From JASHPR01 sp963749145 (GTDB taxonomy: Bacteria; Actinomycetota; Actinomycetes; Streptosporangiales; Streptosporangiaceae), in the NCBI GenBank assembly GCA_963749145.1, contig CAVVLN010000001.1, forward strand, positions 1,302,001 to 1,366,000: a stretch of DNA of 64,000 nucleotides. The letters are read 5' to 3'. The position numbers were made by a program, and so were the translations under genes. Shown here one piece after another: positions 1-6,953 of this stretch. Every line of letters starts with the position of its first letter. The stretch's first letter is position 1. The notes below the pieces were generated by a model that saw nothing but the letters and a program-made list of their open reading frames with translations, did no database searches and was not told the origin of the DNA.

Positions 1-204
1 CTCAGCCCCAGCGAGCTGCGGGTGCTGCGGTATCTGCCGACCAACCTGTCCCGGCCGGAGATCGCCAGCGAGCTATCCGTCTCGGTGAACACGGTCAATA
101 CGCACGTCCGCAACATCTACGCCAAGCTCCAGGCCCAGGATCGCTCCTCGGCAGTGCAGCGCGCCCGAGAGCTGCGGCTGCTGTCAGCAGGCCTGACGCG
201 TTAG
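1..204 (+). CDS. LuxR-family regulator, C-terminal HTH domain (5' end outside window)
   Basis: The frame is open from the first base, so only the last 67 codons are visible. They form a LuxR-type DNA-binding domain: the LSPSELRVLRYLPTNLS entry helix, then the recognition helix around VNTVNTHVRNIYAKL, with a short tail after it. An HTH at the extreme C-terminus fits either NarL-type response regulators or large LAL (MalT-like) ATPase regulators. The wording of the first helix looks more like LAL proteins, but this is inference because the ATPase/TPR part is not in the window. It would bind a promoter as a dimer. The stop lies 87 bases before the next gene on the same strand. Confidence 0.85.
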   Translation, partial: LSPSELRVLRYLPTNLSRPEIASELSVSVNTVNTHVRNIYAKLQAQDRSSAVQRARELRLLSAGLTR

Positions 205-291
205 CAGCACCGCTGCCAGCCCGGCTCGGAAACTGGACGACGTCGGCGTCTGACTCAGGCAACACCAGTTGCGCTGCCAACTCGGTCTCGC

Positions 292-1584
292 GTGACTGGT
301 TATCCTCACCAGGTGTCACTGCTTGCTGTCGTGGGCGCCGGCCCGAAGGGTATCGCGATCGCCGCTAAGGCCCGCGCGCTCGCCGTGGCTGGCTTGCCGG
401 CGCCGCGGGTGGTGCTGGTCGACCGGGGCGAGGTCGCGGGGAACTGGACCGGGCGCCAGGGATATACCAGCGGCCTGCTGCCGCTGGGGACGCCGCCGGA
501 GAAGGACGTCGGCTACCCGTACGCCGCGAGCTGGGGCGGGGCGTCGGGCGATGTGGTCGCGGCGATGGCGGAGTACAGCTGGCAGCGCCACCTGATCAGG
601 AACGGTGTCTACAGTGACTGGGTCGACCGCGGCCGGACGCGTCCCACGCACCGGCAGTGGAGCGCCTACTTGCGCGAAGTGGCCAACGTGGCGGAGGCGG
701 AGATTGTCCGCGGTGTGGTGACCGGCCTGGAGATCGCCGACGGCGGCCGCTGGGAGGTCATGCTGCAGGCTGGCGATGCGATGGCCGCCGACGGCGTGGT
801 CATCACCGGTGCCGGGCCGGCCATCACGGTGCCGGGCCAGCCGCTTGATCACCCCCGGGTCCTGGACGGGCGGACGTACTGGCTGGCCGCGCACGAGCTT
901 GCGCGCGAACGCGCGCTGAACGTTTGCATCGTCGGCAGCGGGGAGACTGCCGCCTCGGTGGTCATCGACCTGCTGAAACGGTGCAGCAAGCACTCGACGA
1001 TCGACGTCCTGGCCACCCGGGGGGTGCTGTACTCGCGGGGCGAGAGCTACGACGAGAACCGGTTCTACTCCGACCCCGCAGACTGGCCTCGGCTGGCTGA
1101 GACGCACCGGCGTGAGTTTCTCGAGCGCACCGATCGCGGGGTCTTCTCGCTGCAAGCCGAGGCGACGCTCAACCAGGCGCGCGGCTTCCGCGCGCTGGCC
1201 GGCCGGGCGGCCGCGGTGCAGGCGCGCGAGCATGACGTGATCGTGACCATTGCCTACGGCGAGGAACGCGAGCGCGTCGCGTACGACGCTGTCGTCGTGG
1301 CCATCGGCTTCGAGGGGCGGTGGTTCGAGGCACTGCTAGGGGGCCAGGCCAGCGCCCGGTACCGGGAAGCGCTCGGCGGCGGCGAGCTGGCGCGTCACAT
1401 CGGCCCCGACCTGTCGGTGGCCGGGCTGGCGCCGCTGCACCTGCCGGTCATGGCCGGGCTCGCGCAGGGGCCGGGGTTCCCGAATCTCAGCTGCCTTGGC
1501 CTGCTGGCCGACCGAATCCTTCGCCGCTATGTCGCGGCCAGCGGCACCGCGGCGCTGGCCCCGGAGAGGAGGCAGCTTGCCTGA
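292..1584 (+). CDS. FAD/NADPH-dependent N-hydroxylase of the SidA/IucD/MbtG type
   Basis: A 430-residue flavoprotein. The N-terminal FAD site is VVGAGPKGIAIAAKA (about residues 13-27). A second dinucleotide site for NADPH is VCIVGSGETAASVV (about residues 206-219). The C-terminal segment HLPVMAGLAQGPGFPNLS matches the substrate/FAD end of this family. It most resembles MbtG, the lysine N6-hydroxylase that makes the hydroxamate of mycobactin-type siderophores; family members hydroxylate the side-chain amine of lysine or ornithine. No other siderophore gene is in the window, so the substrate is open. The GTG at 292 gives seven residues before a second possible GTG at 313. Its stop overlaps the start of the next small gene. 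Confidence 0.8.
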   Translation: MTGYPHQVSLLAVVGAGPKGIAIAAKARALAVAGLPAPRVVLVDRGEVAGNWTGRQGYTSGLLPLGTPPEKDVGYPYAASWGGASGDVVAAMAEYSWQRHLIRNGVYSDWVDRGRTRPTHRQWSAYLREVANVAEAEIVRGVVTGLEIADGGRWEVMLQAGDAMAADGVVITGAGPAITVPGQPLDHPRVLDGRTYWLAAHELARERALNVCIVGSGETAASVVIDLLKRCSKHSTIDVLATRGVLYSRGESYDENRFYSDPADWPRLAETHRREFLERTDRGVFSLQAEATLNQARGFRALAGRAAAVQAREHDVIVTIAYGEERERVAYDAVVVAIGFEGRWFEALLGGQASARYREALGGGELARHIGPDLSVAGLAPLHLPVMAGLAQGPGFPNLSCLGLLADRILRRYVAASGTAALAPERRQLA

Positions 1585-1747
1585 GCTGAGTGACGAGGGC
1601 TGGGAGCGCGACGACAGCGTGCGCCGCGCGATCGTCCTCCCGGGTGATCTTGCCGAGCGGCTCGCCGCCGAGGCTGAGCGCCGCGGGATCTCGCTGAGCG
1701 ATCTGCTGGTCGAATACGCCGAACAAGGGCTGCGCCAGGCCCGGTAG
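1577..1747 (+). CDS. small ribbon-helix-helix-like protein
   Basis: A 56-residue protein starting at TTG 1577, chosen because GGAGAGGAGG lies just upstream and the start overlaps the stop of the hydroxylase gene, which suggests coupled translation. A longer reading from 1496 would sit entirely inside the hydroxylase. The body has the pattern of a CopG/MetJ ribbon-helix-helix fold: a short beta strand (RRAIVLPGDL), a helix (AERLAAEAERRG), and a second helix after ISLSDLLVEYAEQGL. Such proteins are usually DNA-binding dimers or antitoxins. No toxin is next to it, so a role in controlling the upstream hydroxylase gene is only a guess. Confidence 0.6.
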   Translation: MPELSDEGWERDDSVRRAIVLPGDLAERLAAEAERRGISLSDLLVEYAEQGLRQAR

Positions 1748-1764
1748 CGAGCGCGGTTCACCGG

Positions 1765-1781
1765 GGCCCGGCCCCCGGGCC
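1765..1781. terminator. GC hairpin between convergent genes
   Basis: GGCCCG and CGGGCC pair perfectly around the five-base loop GCCCC. It sits 18 bases after the stop of the RHH gene and about 50 bases after the stop of the convergent DsbA-like gene, so it could end both transcripts. There is no T-tract, which is normal for high-GC actinomycetes. Confidence 0.45.
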
Positions 1782-1833
1782 AGCCACGCCCGCCAGCTCC
1801 CCCGGCGGCCCGGACGACGCACGCGCGGGAGGT

Positions 1834-2406
1834 TCAGCGCCCGCTGGCTGCCCCGGCGACCGCAGCGGCGATCGCTCGCGCCTCAGGCCTGACGGCTGCG
1901 CCCGCGACCAGGACAGTCGGCGTCGCTTCGACCCCCAGCGCGGTAGCACGTGCGGTGACATACGACGGCCAGGCCAGATACGGCGCATCGGACACGCAGG
2001 CGGCGAACGCCGCGTCGGTGAGCCCGGCGCCGCGGCCGATGCCAGCGAGCTCGGCGTCGCTCAGGCCCGGCCCGCCCTCGGGAGGCTGGCCGGCGAACAG
2101 CGCATGCGCATACTCAGCGAACCGTCCCCGGTCGGCGGCGCAGCCCGACGCCGCGGCCGCTCGCGTGGAGTAGTTCGTCGTCGACGCCTCGTCCAGGAAG
2201 TTCATGGGATGGTAGACGAGACTGACCTGCCCGTCGGCCACCAGGCCGGCCAGCGTCGGCCCTGACGACAGCTCGAACCGCCGGCAGAACGGGCACAAAA
2301 AGTCGATGAAAGTATCGACGCGGACCGGGCCGTGCCCGATCAATACCCCGTCGCCTTCCGCGGTCACGCCAGCCGGAAGGCGGCTCGGGACAGCCGGATC
2401 GGTCAT
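1834..2406 (-). CDS. DsbA-family thioredoxin-fold oxidoreductase
   Basis: A 190-residue protein with the DsbA redox motif CPFC at residues 38-41, in VDTFIDFLCPFCRRFE. The rest fits the thioredoxin fold with an inserted helical domain (residues about 70-150) and a cis-Pro region near EATPTVLVAG. There is no signal peptide or membrane helix, so it is probably cytoplasmic, as for FrnE/mycothiol-linked DsbA-like proteins, rather than a periplasmic folding catalyst. The start is well supported by AAGGAGGGAGCT directly before ATG. It is convergent with the upstream RHH gene. The exact substrate cannot be read from sequence. Confidence 0.8.
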   Translation of the reverse strand: MTDPAVPSRLPAGVTAEGDGVLIGHGPVRVDTFIDFLCPFCRRFELSSGPTLAGLVADGQVSLVYHPMNFLDEASTTNYSTRAAAASGCAADRGRFAEYAHALFAGQPPEGGPGLSDAELAGIGRGAGLTDAAFAACVSDAPYLAWPSYVTARATALGVEATPTVLVAGAAVRPEARAIAAAVAGAASGR

Positions 2407-2500
2407 AGCTCCCTCCTTCAGTCAACTGCGCACCCTGTGTTTGCAGGCTAACCGGCAGACGCCGACCTGACCCCGTTGGCACGGCGATCACCAGATCCTG

Positions 2501-2797
2501 GTGATGAGGGTTCACCTGCCTGCCCGCGACCATGGCTTCGTGGACCCAGCGCCCGTCCGGTACGCGATCCGGATCAACGGCCACCTCGGCGCGACGGTGC
2601 TGTCCGCGTTCCCGGCGATGACGTCGTGGCGGCACGGCGCGCACACCGTGCTCACCGGCCTCCTGGACCGGTCGGCGCTGTACGGCGTGCTGGCGGAGAT
2701 CGAGGCGCTGGGCCTGGACCTGGTCGAGGTCCGCCGGCTCGCACCAGAACGCCTACCACCAGAACCAGGTGACGGCGGCTTACCTGACGGCCGCTAG
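2501..2797 (+). CDS. conserved small actinobacterial protein of unknown function
   Basis: A 98-residue protein starting at GTG 2501 or the adjacent ATG 2504. It has the pattern of a widespread actinobacterial hypothetical family: a core YAIRINGHLGATVLSAFP, then HTVLTGLLDRSALYGVLAEI and a closing LGLDLVEVRRL segment. This order (strand-rich first half, then a helix and last strand) suggests a compact alpha/beta fold. No signal, metal motif or membrane segment is visible. It stands alone, and the DNA after it is gene debris. Confidence 0.6.
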   Translation: MMRVHLPARDHGFVDPAPVRYAIRINGHLGATVLSAFPAMTSWRHGAHTVLTGLLDRSALYGVLAEIEALGLDLVEVRRLAPERLPPEPGDGGLPDGR

Positions 2798-2875
2798 CGT
2801 CGGGTTCGCATAAGGATCGGGCGAGAGCATGAGGATGGTGACCGGCCGACCCGCCGGGAGAAGGGAGCGCACGCG

Positions 2876-2960
2876 GTGACCGACAATCCCAGCCGCGCCG
2901 CATGGCTGCGCCAGGCGCGCTCCTACCTGCGCAACGCCGACCCCGCGGCCTGGGAGAGCC
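2876..2960 (+). pseudogene. 5' fragment of an unidentified gene
   Basis: A GTG preceded by GGGAG opens a frame reading VTDNPSRAAWLRQARSYLRN and continuing about eight more plausible codons, then losing protein character near 2960, where the opposite-strand PucR remnant ends. It looks like the first 25-30 codons of a gene cut off by a deletion. Its family is not recognised. Confidence 0.3.
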
Positions 2961-3417
2961 CGCGGCCAGCGCCACCGACTGGGCAGCGACGGCCTGCTGG
3001 TGAGTGAGGCGGAAACCCGCCGTGCCCTTCTCCACGTCGCCGAAGGCGAAATGGATGTCGCCGTCCACGCCGGCCGTGCTGGCCGCCGCGCTCGCGAACG
3101 TGTCCCGGATCCCCAGCGGCAGCCACGCCCACGCGCTCGACTCGTCGCGGGGCAGGTACAGCGGATCGCCGGAGCAGGCCGCCAGCCCCGCCACCTCCCT
3201 GAGCGCACGGTCGAGTCTGGTGATGTTGTCCGCGGAGGCCGCCGCGCCGCCCGTCCAGCACACCACGCCCACGTGGTACTGCCGCAGCCGGTAGCCGAGG
3301 GTGGCCTCCGCAGCGCGTACATCGATCCGCGCGCCCGACAGCAGGCCGCGAATCCGGCCGGCCCGCGCCGCGCTCCGGTTCCGCAGCCAGTTCTCCCTTT
3401 CGCGCGCATAGGCCGCG
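2955..3417 (-). pseudogene. PucR/CdaR-type transcriptional regulator, internal fragment
   Basis: The minus strand here encodes a coherent piece of the central region of PucR-like regulators: AYARERENWLRNRSAARAGR, then LSGARIDVRAAEATLGYRLR, QYHVGVVCW, and near its end GFRLTHQQAVAAQSVALAAG. The N-terminal sensory part and the C-terminal PucR HTH are both missing. At its 5' side it abuts the acyl-CoA ligase fragment on the other strand at about 3417, and at its 3' side it stops near 2955. It cannot make a DNA-binding protein. Intact PucR proteins usually control catabolic genes beside them, which fits the ligase remnant. Confidence 0.65.
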
Positions 3418-3837
3418 ACGTCATCTTCGGCGGTCTGCCGCTGTTCCACGTGTTCGGGCAGACCGTCGCGCTCAACGTGGCGGTGGCGTCCGGGGCCTGC
3501 CTGACCCTGCTGCCGCGGTTCGACGCCGAGCACGCCCTGCGGATCATCGCCGGTCACCGGGTCACCGTCTTCGAGGGCGTGCCGACCATGTACGTGGCGC
3601 TGCTGCACCAGCCCGAGCGCGCGGACTACGACACCTCCGCGCTGCGGATGTGCATCTCGGGCGGGGCGGCACTGCCGGTCGAGGTGCTGCGCGGAACTGC
3701 GGGACTACGTCAAGGGCCAGGTCGCGGCGTACAAGTACCCGCGGCGCGTGTGGATCGTCGACGCGCTGCCCAAGGGCGGGACGGGCAAGATCCAGAAGCG
3801 GGATATCGTCATCCCGGCCGGCCTGACCGCGCCGTGA
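3418..3837 (+). pseudogene. AMP-binding acyl-CoA ligase with internal deletion
   Basis: Two pieces of one adenylate-forming ligase are joined. From 3418 the frame reads DVIFGGLPLFHVFGQTVALN and continues to ISGGAALPVEVLR near 3690, which is the middle of the N-terminal domain. At 3694, in another frame, the text resumes as ELRDYVKGQVAAYKYPRR and WIVDALPKGGTGKIQKRDI, the very C-terminal lobe with the catalytic-lysine region GKIQKRD, ending at a TGA at 3835-3837. Everything between, including the YGxTE motif and hinge, is gone, and so is the N-terminus. It is a non-functional remnant lying head to head with the PucR fragment. Confidence 0.75.
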
Positions 3838-3867
3838 GACTGCTGCTGCTCGCTCCCCCGGGCGCCG

Positions 3868-3905
3868 GCAGTGACCTAACGTCGGCCCTCTAGCGCGGTC
3901 ACTGC
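3868..3905 (-). terminator. inverted repeat at the stop codon of the MiaA-like gene
   Basis: GCAGTGACC (3868-3876) and GGTCACTGC (3897-3905) are perfect 9-bp arms around a 20-base loop. The right arm contains the stop codon of the minus-strand gene, so the stem would form at the end of its mRNA. The long loop lowers confidence. Confidence 0.35.
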
Positions 3906-4858
3906 AGACGCGACACTATGATCTTCACCGCTGATCGACGGTCGACGCGCGATGCGCCAAGTTTGCGGAACCACGAGCGCTGCCGTCTCGAGTACGCCCG
4001 GATGTGGCCGAGCGCCTCGGCTCGGGCGGCGGCAAGGTCGGCGCCGTCGAGTTCCGCGATTGCCTTCCCGGTCGACGCGGCCATGCGGACGAACTCGCGA
4101 TATCCATGCGTCTGCGACGCCACGTTGCGCCGGGGCCCTGGGCGGCGAGCCTGCTCGACGAGCCGGTACCGGCGGTCGAGCTCGGCGATCTCCTCCACCA
4201 GCCCGTCGCGGATCTGGGTGTCCAGCGTCGTCTCGATCCGCCGGCCGGTCTCCGCTTCCCCCGGGTCGACGCCGTACACCGCGAACGCGAACGGCGTGGC
4301 CACCTCGTTGCTCGCCTCGCCGGCCATGCGGCGCACCAGGCCGTTGAGGATCGCCTCGTAGTTGTTGGGGTGCACGCGTCGGGCCATCTCGGGCGCGAGC
4401 CGCGCGAGCACTTGGTAGGCGCCCTTGACATCACGGCGCGGGAAGTCGCGCTCGAGCGACCACCGAAGCGTTCCCGTCCCGGTCAGGTCCCAGCCTTCCA
4501 GCACGGCCTGGACGTACACGCCTGTGCCGCCGACCAGGACCGGCAGGGCATCCTCGGACGCGGCGAGTGATGCGAGCTCGTCTCGCGCCATCTGTGCGTA
4601 CGCCTCCAGCGACAGCTTCGACGACGGCTCGGCCACGTCGAGCAAACAGTGCTCGAACCCTCGCATCTGCGAGGGCTTGATCTTGCTCGTGCCGATGTCC
4701 ATGCCGGCGTAGACCTGCCGTGAGTCGGCATTCAGAACGACCGGGCGCAGGCCACGCTCGGACACGGCCTCGCAGACGTCGAGCGACAGTGCGGTCTTGC
4801 CGGACGACGTCGGCCCGTAGATGGCGACGGCGCGTCGCCGCCCGGGCAGCCGCCGCAT
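3899..4858 (-). CDS. MiaA-like tRNA dimethylallyltransferase (divergent)
   Basis: A MiaA-type isopentenyltransferase. Visible motifs: P-loop YGPTSSGKT, the substrate motif NADSRQVYAGMDIGTSK, HCLLDVAEP, and VGGTGVYVQAVLEG. Normal MiaA adds a dimethylallyl group to A37 of tRNAs reading UNN codons. The second half departs from the usual pattern: the HPND-R block is HPNNYEAILNGL, and the late Q-x-GY block is SQTHGYREF, so this may be a paralogue with a changed target. The ATG at 4858 gives 319 residues, the normal family length, with the P-loop about residue 15. Upstream in-frame ATGs exist at 4888, 4960, 4975 and 5005. A perfect hairpin at 4961-4990 touches the 4960 and 4975 starts. Confidence 0.75.
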   Translation of the reverse strand: MRRLPGRRRAVAIYGPTSSGKTALSLDVCEAVSERGLRPVVLNADSRQVYAGMDIGTSKIKPSQMRGFEHCLLDVAEPSSKLSLEAYAQMARDELASLAASEDALPVLVGGTGVYVQAVLEGWDLTGTGTLRWSLERDFPRRDVKGAYQVLARLAPEMARRVHPNNYEAILNGLVRRMAGEASNEVATPFAFAVYGVDPGEAETGRRIETTLDTQIRDGLVEEIAELDRRYRLVEQARRPGPRRNVASQTHGYREFVRMAASTGKAIAELDGADLAAARAEALGHIRAYSRRQRSWFRKLGASRVDRRSAVKIIVSRLQ

Positions 4859-4960
4859 CCACCAGGTGAGGTTGCTGTCGCGGTGCATGATGCCCCAGGC
4901 GAGTAGCCGGCGGCGCGGGTCCGCGCCGAGCCGGTCGCGGCGGTGCAGGTGCTGGCGCAT

Positions 4961-4990
4961 GGCCTCGGTGTGCATTAGCACACCGAGGCC
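4961..4990 (-). promoter_or_regulatory. perfect 13-bp hairpin at the 5' side of the MiaA-like gene
   Basis: GGCCTCGGTGTGC (4961-4973), loop ATTA, and GCACACCGAGGCC (4978-4990) pair without mismatch. In the minus-strand mRNA the stem ends directly at the ATG at 4960, and its 3' arm carries a GAGG that could serve as ribosome site for that ATG; the ATG at 4975 lies in the loop and first stem base. If translation begins at 4858 the stem is in the leader, about 100 bases ahead. It could block translation or stop transcription. Confidence 0.6.
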
Positions 4991-5187
4991 GGGACGGCGA
5001 CCCATCGAGGAACCGTGGAATCTGATCCGCCCAGGCGGCTCATCAGCACATATCGCCACCGTATTGACCCGGGGCGGTCGACGGCAACTGGATTCCGCCT
5101 GGCTCGGCAGCGGCAAGCCGGAAGCGGCGAGTGCGGGTACTGCAGGCTGCGCCGTGCCCCCGGCCTGGCGCAACGAGGCCGAACGCC

Positions 5188-5233
5188 GGGTCAGTTTCCG
5201 TGTCAGGGGCGTGACAGGGTCGTGTCAGGGGCG
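5188..5233 (+). promoter_or_regulatory. three tandem 11-bp repeats: candidate SARP/AfsR-type binding site for drrA
   Basis: Three consecutive 11-mers are in register: GTGTCAGGGGC (5200-5210), GTGACAGGGTC (5211-5221), GTGTCAGGGGC (5222-5232). A weaker GTCAG copy lies one step upstream at 5190-5194. SARP and AfsR proteins are known to bind direct repeats spaced 11 bp, one helical turn, next to the promoter. The block ends 18 bases before the ATG of drrA, and an AfsR-type gene lies just beyond drrB. The assignment to that protein is inference. Confidence 0.6.
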
Positions 5234-5250
5234 GTGCCGAAGGTGGTGGC

Positions 5251-6195
5251 ATGAGTAATTCAGCGATAGCAGTCTCAGGGCTGCGGAAGGCATTCGGGGA
5301 CAAGACCGTGCTCGATGGCATCGATCTAGATGTTCGCGCGGGCACGGTTTTTTCCCTGCTCGGCCCGAATGGGGCGGGCAAAACGACGACGGTGAACGTG
5401 CTGACCACGTTGATGAAGGCCGACGGCGGGACGGTACGGGTGGCCGGGCATGATGTGGCGACCGAGGCCAGGGCGGTGCGCGCGGTGATCGGGGTCACCG
5501 GTCAGTTCGCGGCGGTGGACGATCTGCTGACCGGACGGGAGAACCTGCAGTTGATGGCGGATCTGCACCATCTGCCGCGCGGCGAGGGCAAGCGGGTGGT
5601 CACCTCGTTGCTGGAACGGTTCGATCTGGCGGAGTCGGCGCAGAAGATGGCGGCGACCTATTCCGGCGGTATGCGCCGGAAGCTGGATCTGGCGATGACG
5701 CTGGTCACCAGGCCGCAGATCATTTTCCTGGACGAGCCGACGGCGGGATTGGATCCGCGCAGCCGTCGCACGATGTGGGACATCGTCCGCGAGCTGGTGG
5801 CCGATGGGGTGACCGTTTTCCTCACGACCCAGTATCTCGAGGAAGCCGATCAGCTCGCCGGCCAGATCGCGGTGCTCGACCAGGGCCACCTGGTCGCCCA
5901 GGGCACTCCCGGCGAACTCAAGCGCCAGGTTGGCGGCAGCCACGTCCGGCTCCGGTTCACCGACGCCGGAGAACTCGACGCGGCGGCGCGGGTCCTGACC
6001 GGCTCCACGCGGGACGACGAGGACCTGACCCTGCGGGTTCCCGGCGACGGCAGGGCGAAATCGTTGCGAGATCTGCTGGGCCGGCTCGATGAGCATTCGA
6101 TCGACGTTGAGGAGTTCTCCGTGCACACGCCGGACCTCGATGACGTCTTCCTGGCCCTGACCGGCCACGCGAGCATAAAGGAGAACGCGCGATGA
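5251..6195 (+). CDS. drrA: daunorubicin-resistance-type ABC transporter ATPase
   Basis: A 314-residue ATPase of the DrrA family, which powers export of drugs and lipids with a DrrB-type permease. Motifs: Walker A GPNGAGKTT, Q-loop in TGQFAAVDDLLTG, signature YSGGMRRKLDLAMTL, Walker B IIFLDEPTAGLD, and switch LTTQYLEEADQLA. The C-terminal 80 residues (from about 235) form the extra domain typical of DrrA, ending in VEEFSVHTPDLDDVFLALTG. The ATG follows AAGGTGGTGGC. Its stop overlaps the ATG of drrB by four bases. Three phased repeats upstream suggest control by the neighbouring AfsR-type regulator. The exported compound is unknown. Confidence 0.92.
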   Translation: MSNSAIAVSGLRKAFGDKTVLDGIDLDVRAGTVFSLLGPNGAGKTTTVNVLTTLMKADGGTVRVAGHDVATEARAVRAVIGVTGQFAAVDDLLTGRENLQLMADLHHLPRGEGKRVVTSLLERFDLAESAQKMAATYSGGMRRKLDLAMTLVTRPQIIFLDEPTAGLDPRSRRTMWDIVRELVADGVTVFLTTQYLEEADQLAGQIAVLDQGHLVAQGTPGELKRQVGGSHVRLRFTDAGELDAAARVLTGSTRDDEDLTLRVPGDGRAKSLRDLLGRLDEHSIDVEEFSVHTPDLDDVFLALTGHASIKENAR

Positions 6196-6953
6196 GCACC
6201 ATGTCAGCACCGCTGACCGATTCGCGGATCATGCTGCGCCGCAACCTCAAGCACATCGTCCGGAATCCGGTCACGATATTCAACGGGGCCTTGATGCCGG
6301 TCGTGCTCATGCTGCTCTTGGTGTACGTGTTCGGCAACGCCTTCAATGTCGGCGAGCACTACATCGAATACGCGACACCAGGCCTGATCCTGCTCGCCAT
6401 CACCTACGGGCTGGCGGCCACCGCCGTCTCGGTGAACTCCGACATGACCAAGGGCATCATCAACCGGTTCAAGGTCATGAATGTCTCTCGCGGTGCCGTC
6501 CTGACCGGTCACGTCGCGGCCACCATGCTGGGCAGCTCGGTAGCCATCGCGGTCATCATCGGCATGGCCTTCGCGCTGGGGTTCCGGTCGCCGGCGACCC
6601 CCCTGGACTGGCTCGCCGCGGTCGGCATCATCGCGGCGGCAGCGTTCGCGGCCACCTGGTTCACGGTCGCGCTGGGGATGGCCGCGAAAACTCCGGAGTC
6701 CGCCGGCCTCACCGTCGTGCCGCTGATCATCCTGCCGTTCCTGAGCAGCGCGGTCGTGCCGGCTGCCAAAATGGGACAGGGCGTCCGGCAATTCGCCCAG
6801 TACCAGCCCTTCACGCCGATCATCGAATCGCTGCGCGGATTGCTCGCCGGCACCCCGTCGGGCGGCTACACGGCCGCCGCTCTCGCCTGGTGCGCCGGGA
6901 TCGCCCTCGTCGGGTACCTGTGGTCGCGGGCCACGTTCAGCCAGCGAGCGTAG
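6192..6953 (+). CDS. drrB: DrrB-type ABC-2 permease
   Basis: A 253-residue membrane protein with six hydrophobic segments: MPVVLMLLLVYVFG, TPGLILLAITYGLAAT, HVAATMLGSSVAIAVIIG, WLAAVGIIAAAAFAATW, LTVVPLIILPFLSSAVVP, and a last one near ALAWCAGIALVGYLW. The segment NRFKVMNVSRGAVLTGH and the late QPFTPIIESLRGLL are typical of ABC-2 type drug permeases (DrrB). It is coupled to drrA by an ATGA overlap and should form the membrane channel of that exporter. Its 3' end overlaps the convergent AfsR-type gene by 17 bases, so the two transcripts must collide or be separated in time. Confidence 0.92.
   Translation: MSTMSAPLTDSRIMLRRNLKHIVRNPVTIFNGALMPVVLMLLLVYVFGNAFNVGEHYIEYATPGLILLAITYGLAATAVSVNSDMTKGIINRFKVMNVSRGAVLTGHVAATMLGSSVAIAVIIGMAFALGFRSPATPLDWLAAVGIIAAAAFAATWFTVALGMAAKTPESAGLTVVPLIILPFLSSAVVPAAKMGQGVRQFAQYQPFTPIIESLRGLLAGTPSGGYTAAALAWCAGIALVGYLWSRATFSQRA

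Noticed and set aside
1496..1576. Longer N-terminus for the ribbon-helix-helix protein
   Set aside because: The extra 27 codons lie inside the hydroxylase gene and have no RHH likeness; the TTG at 1577 has the ribosome site.
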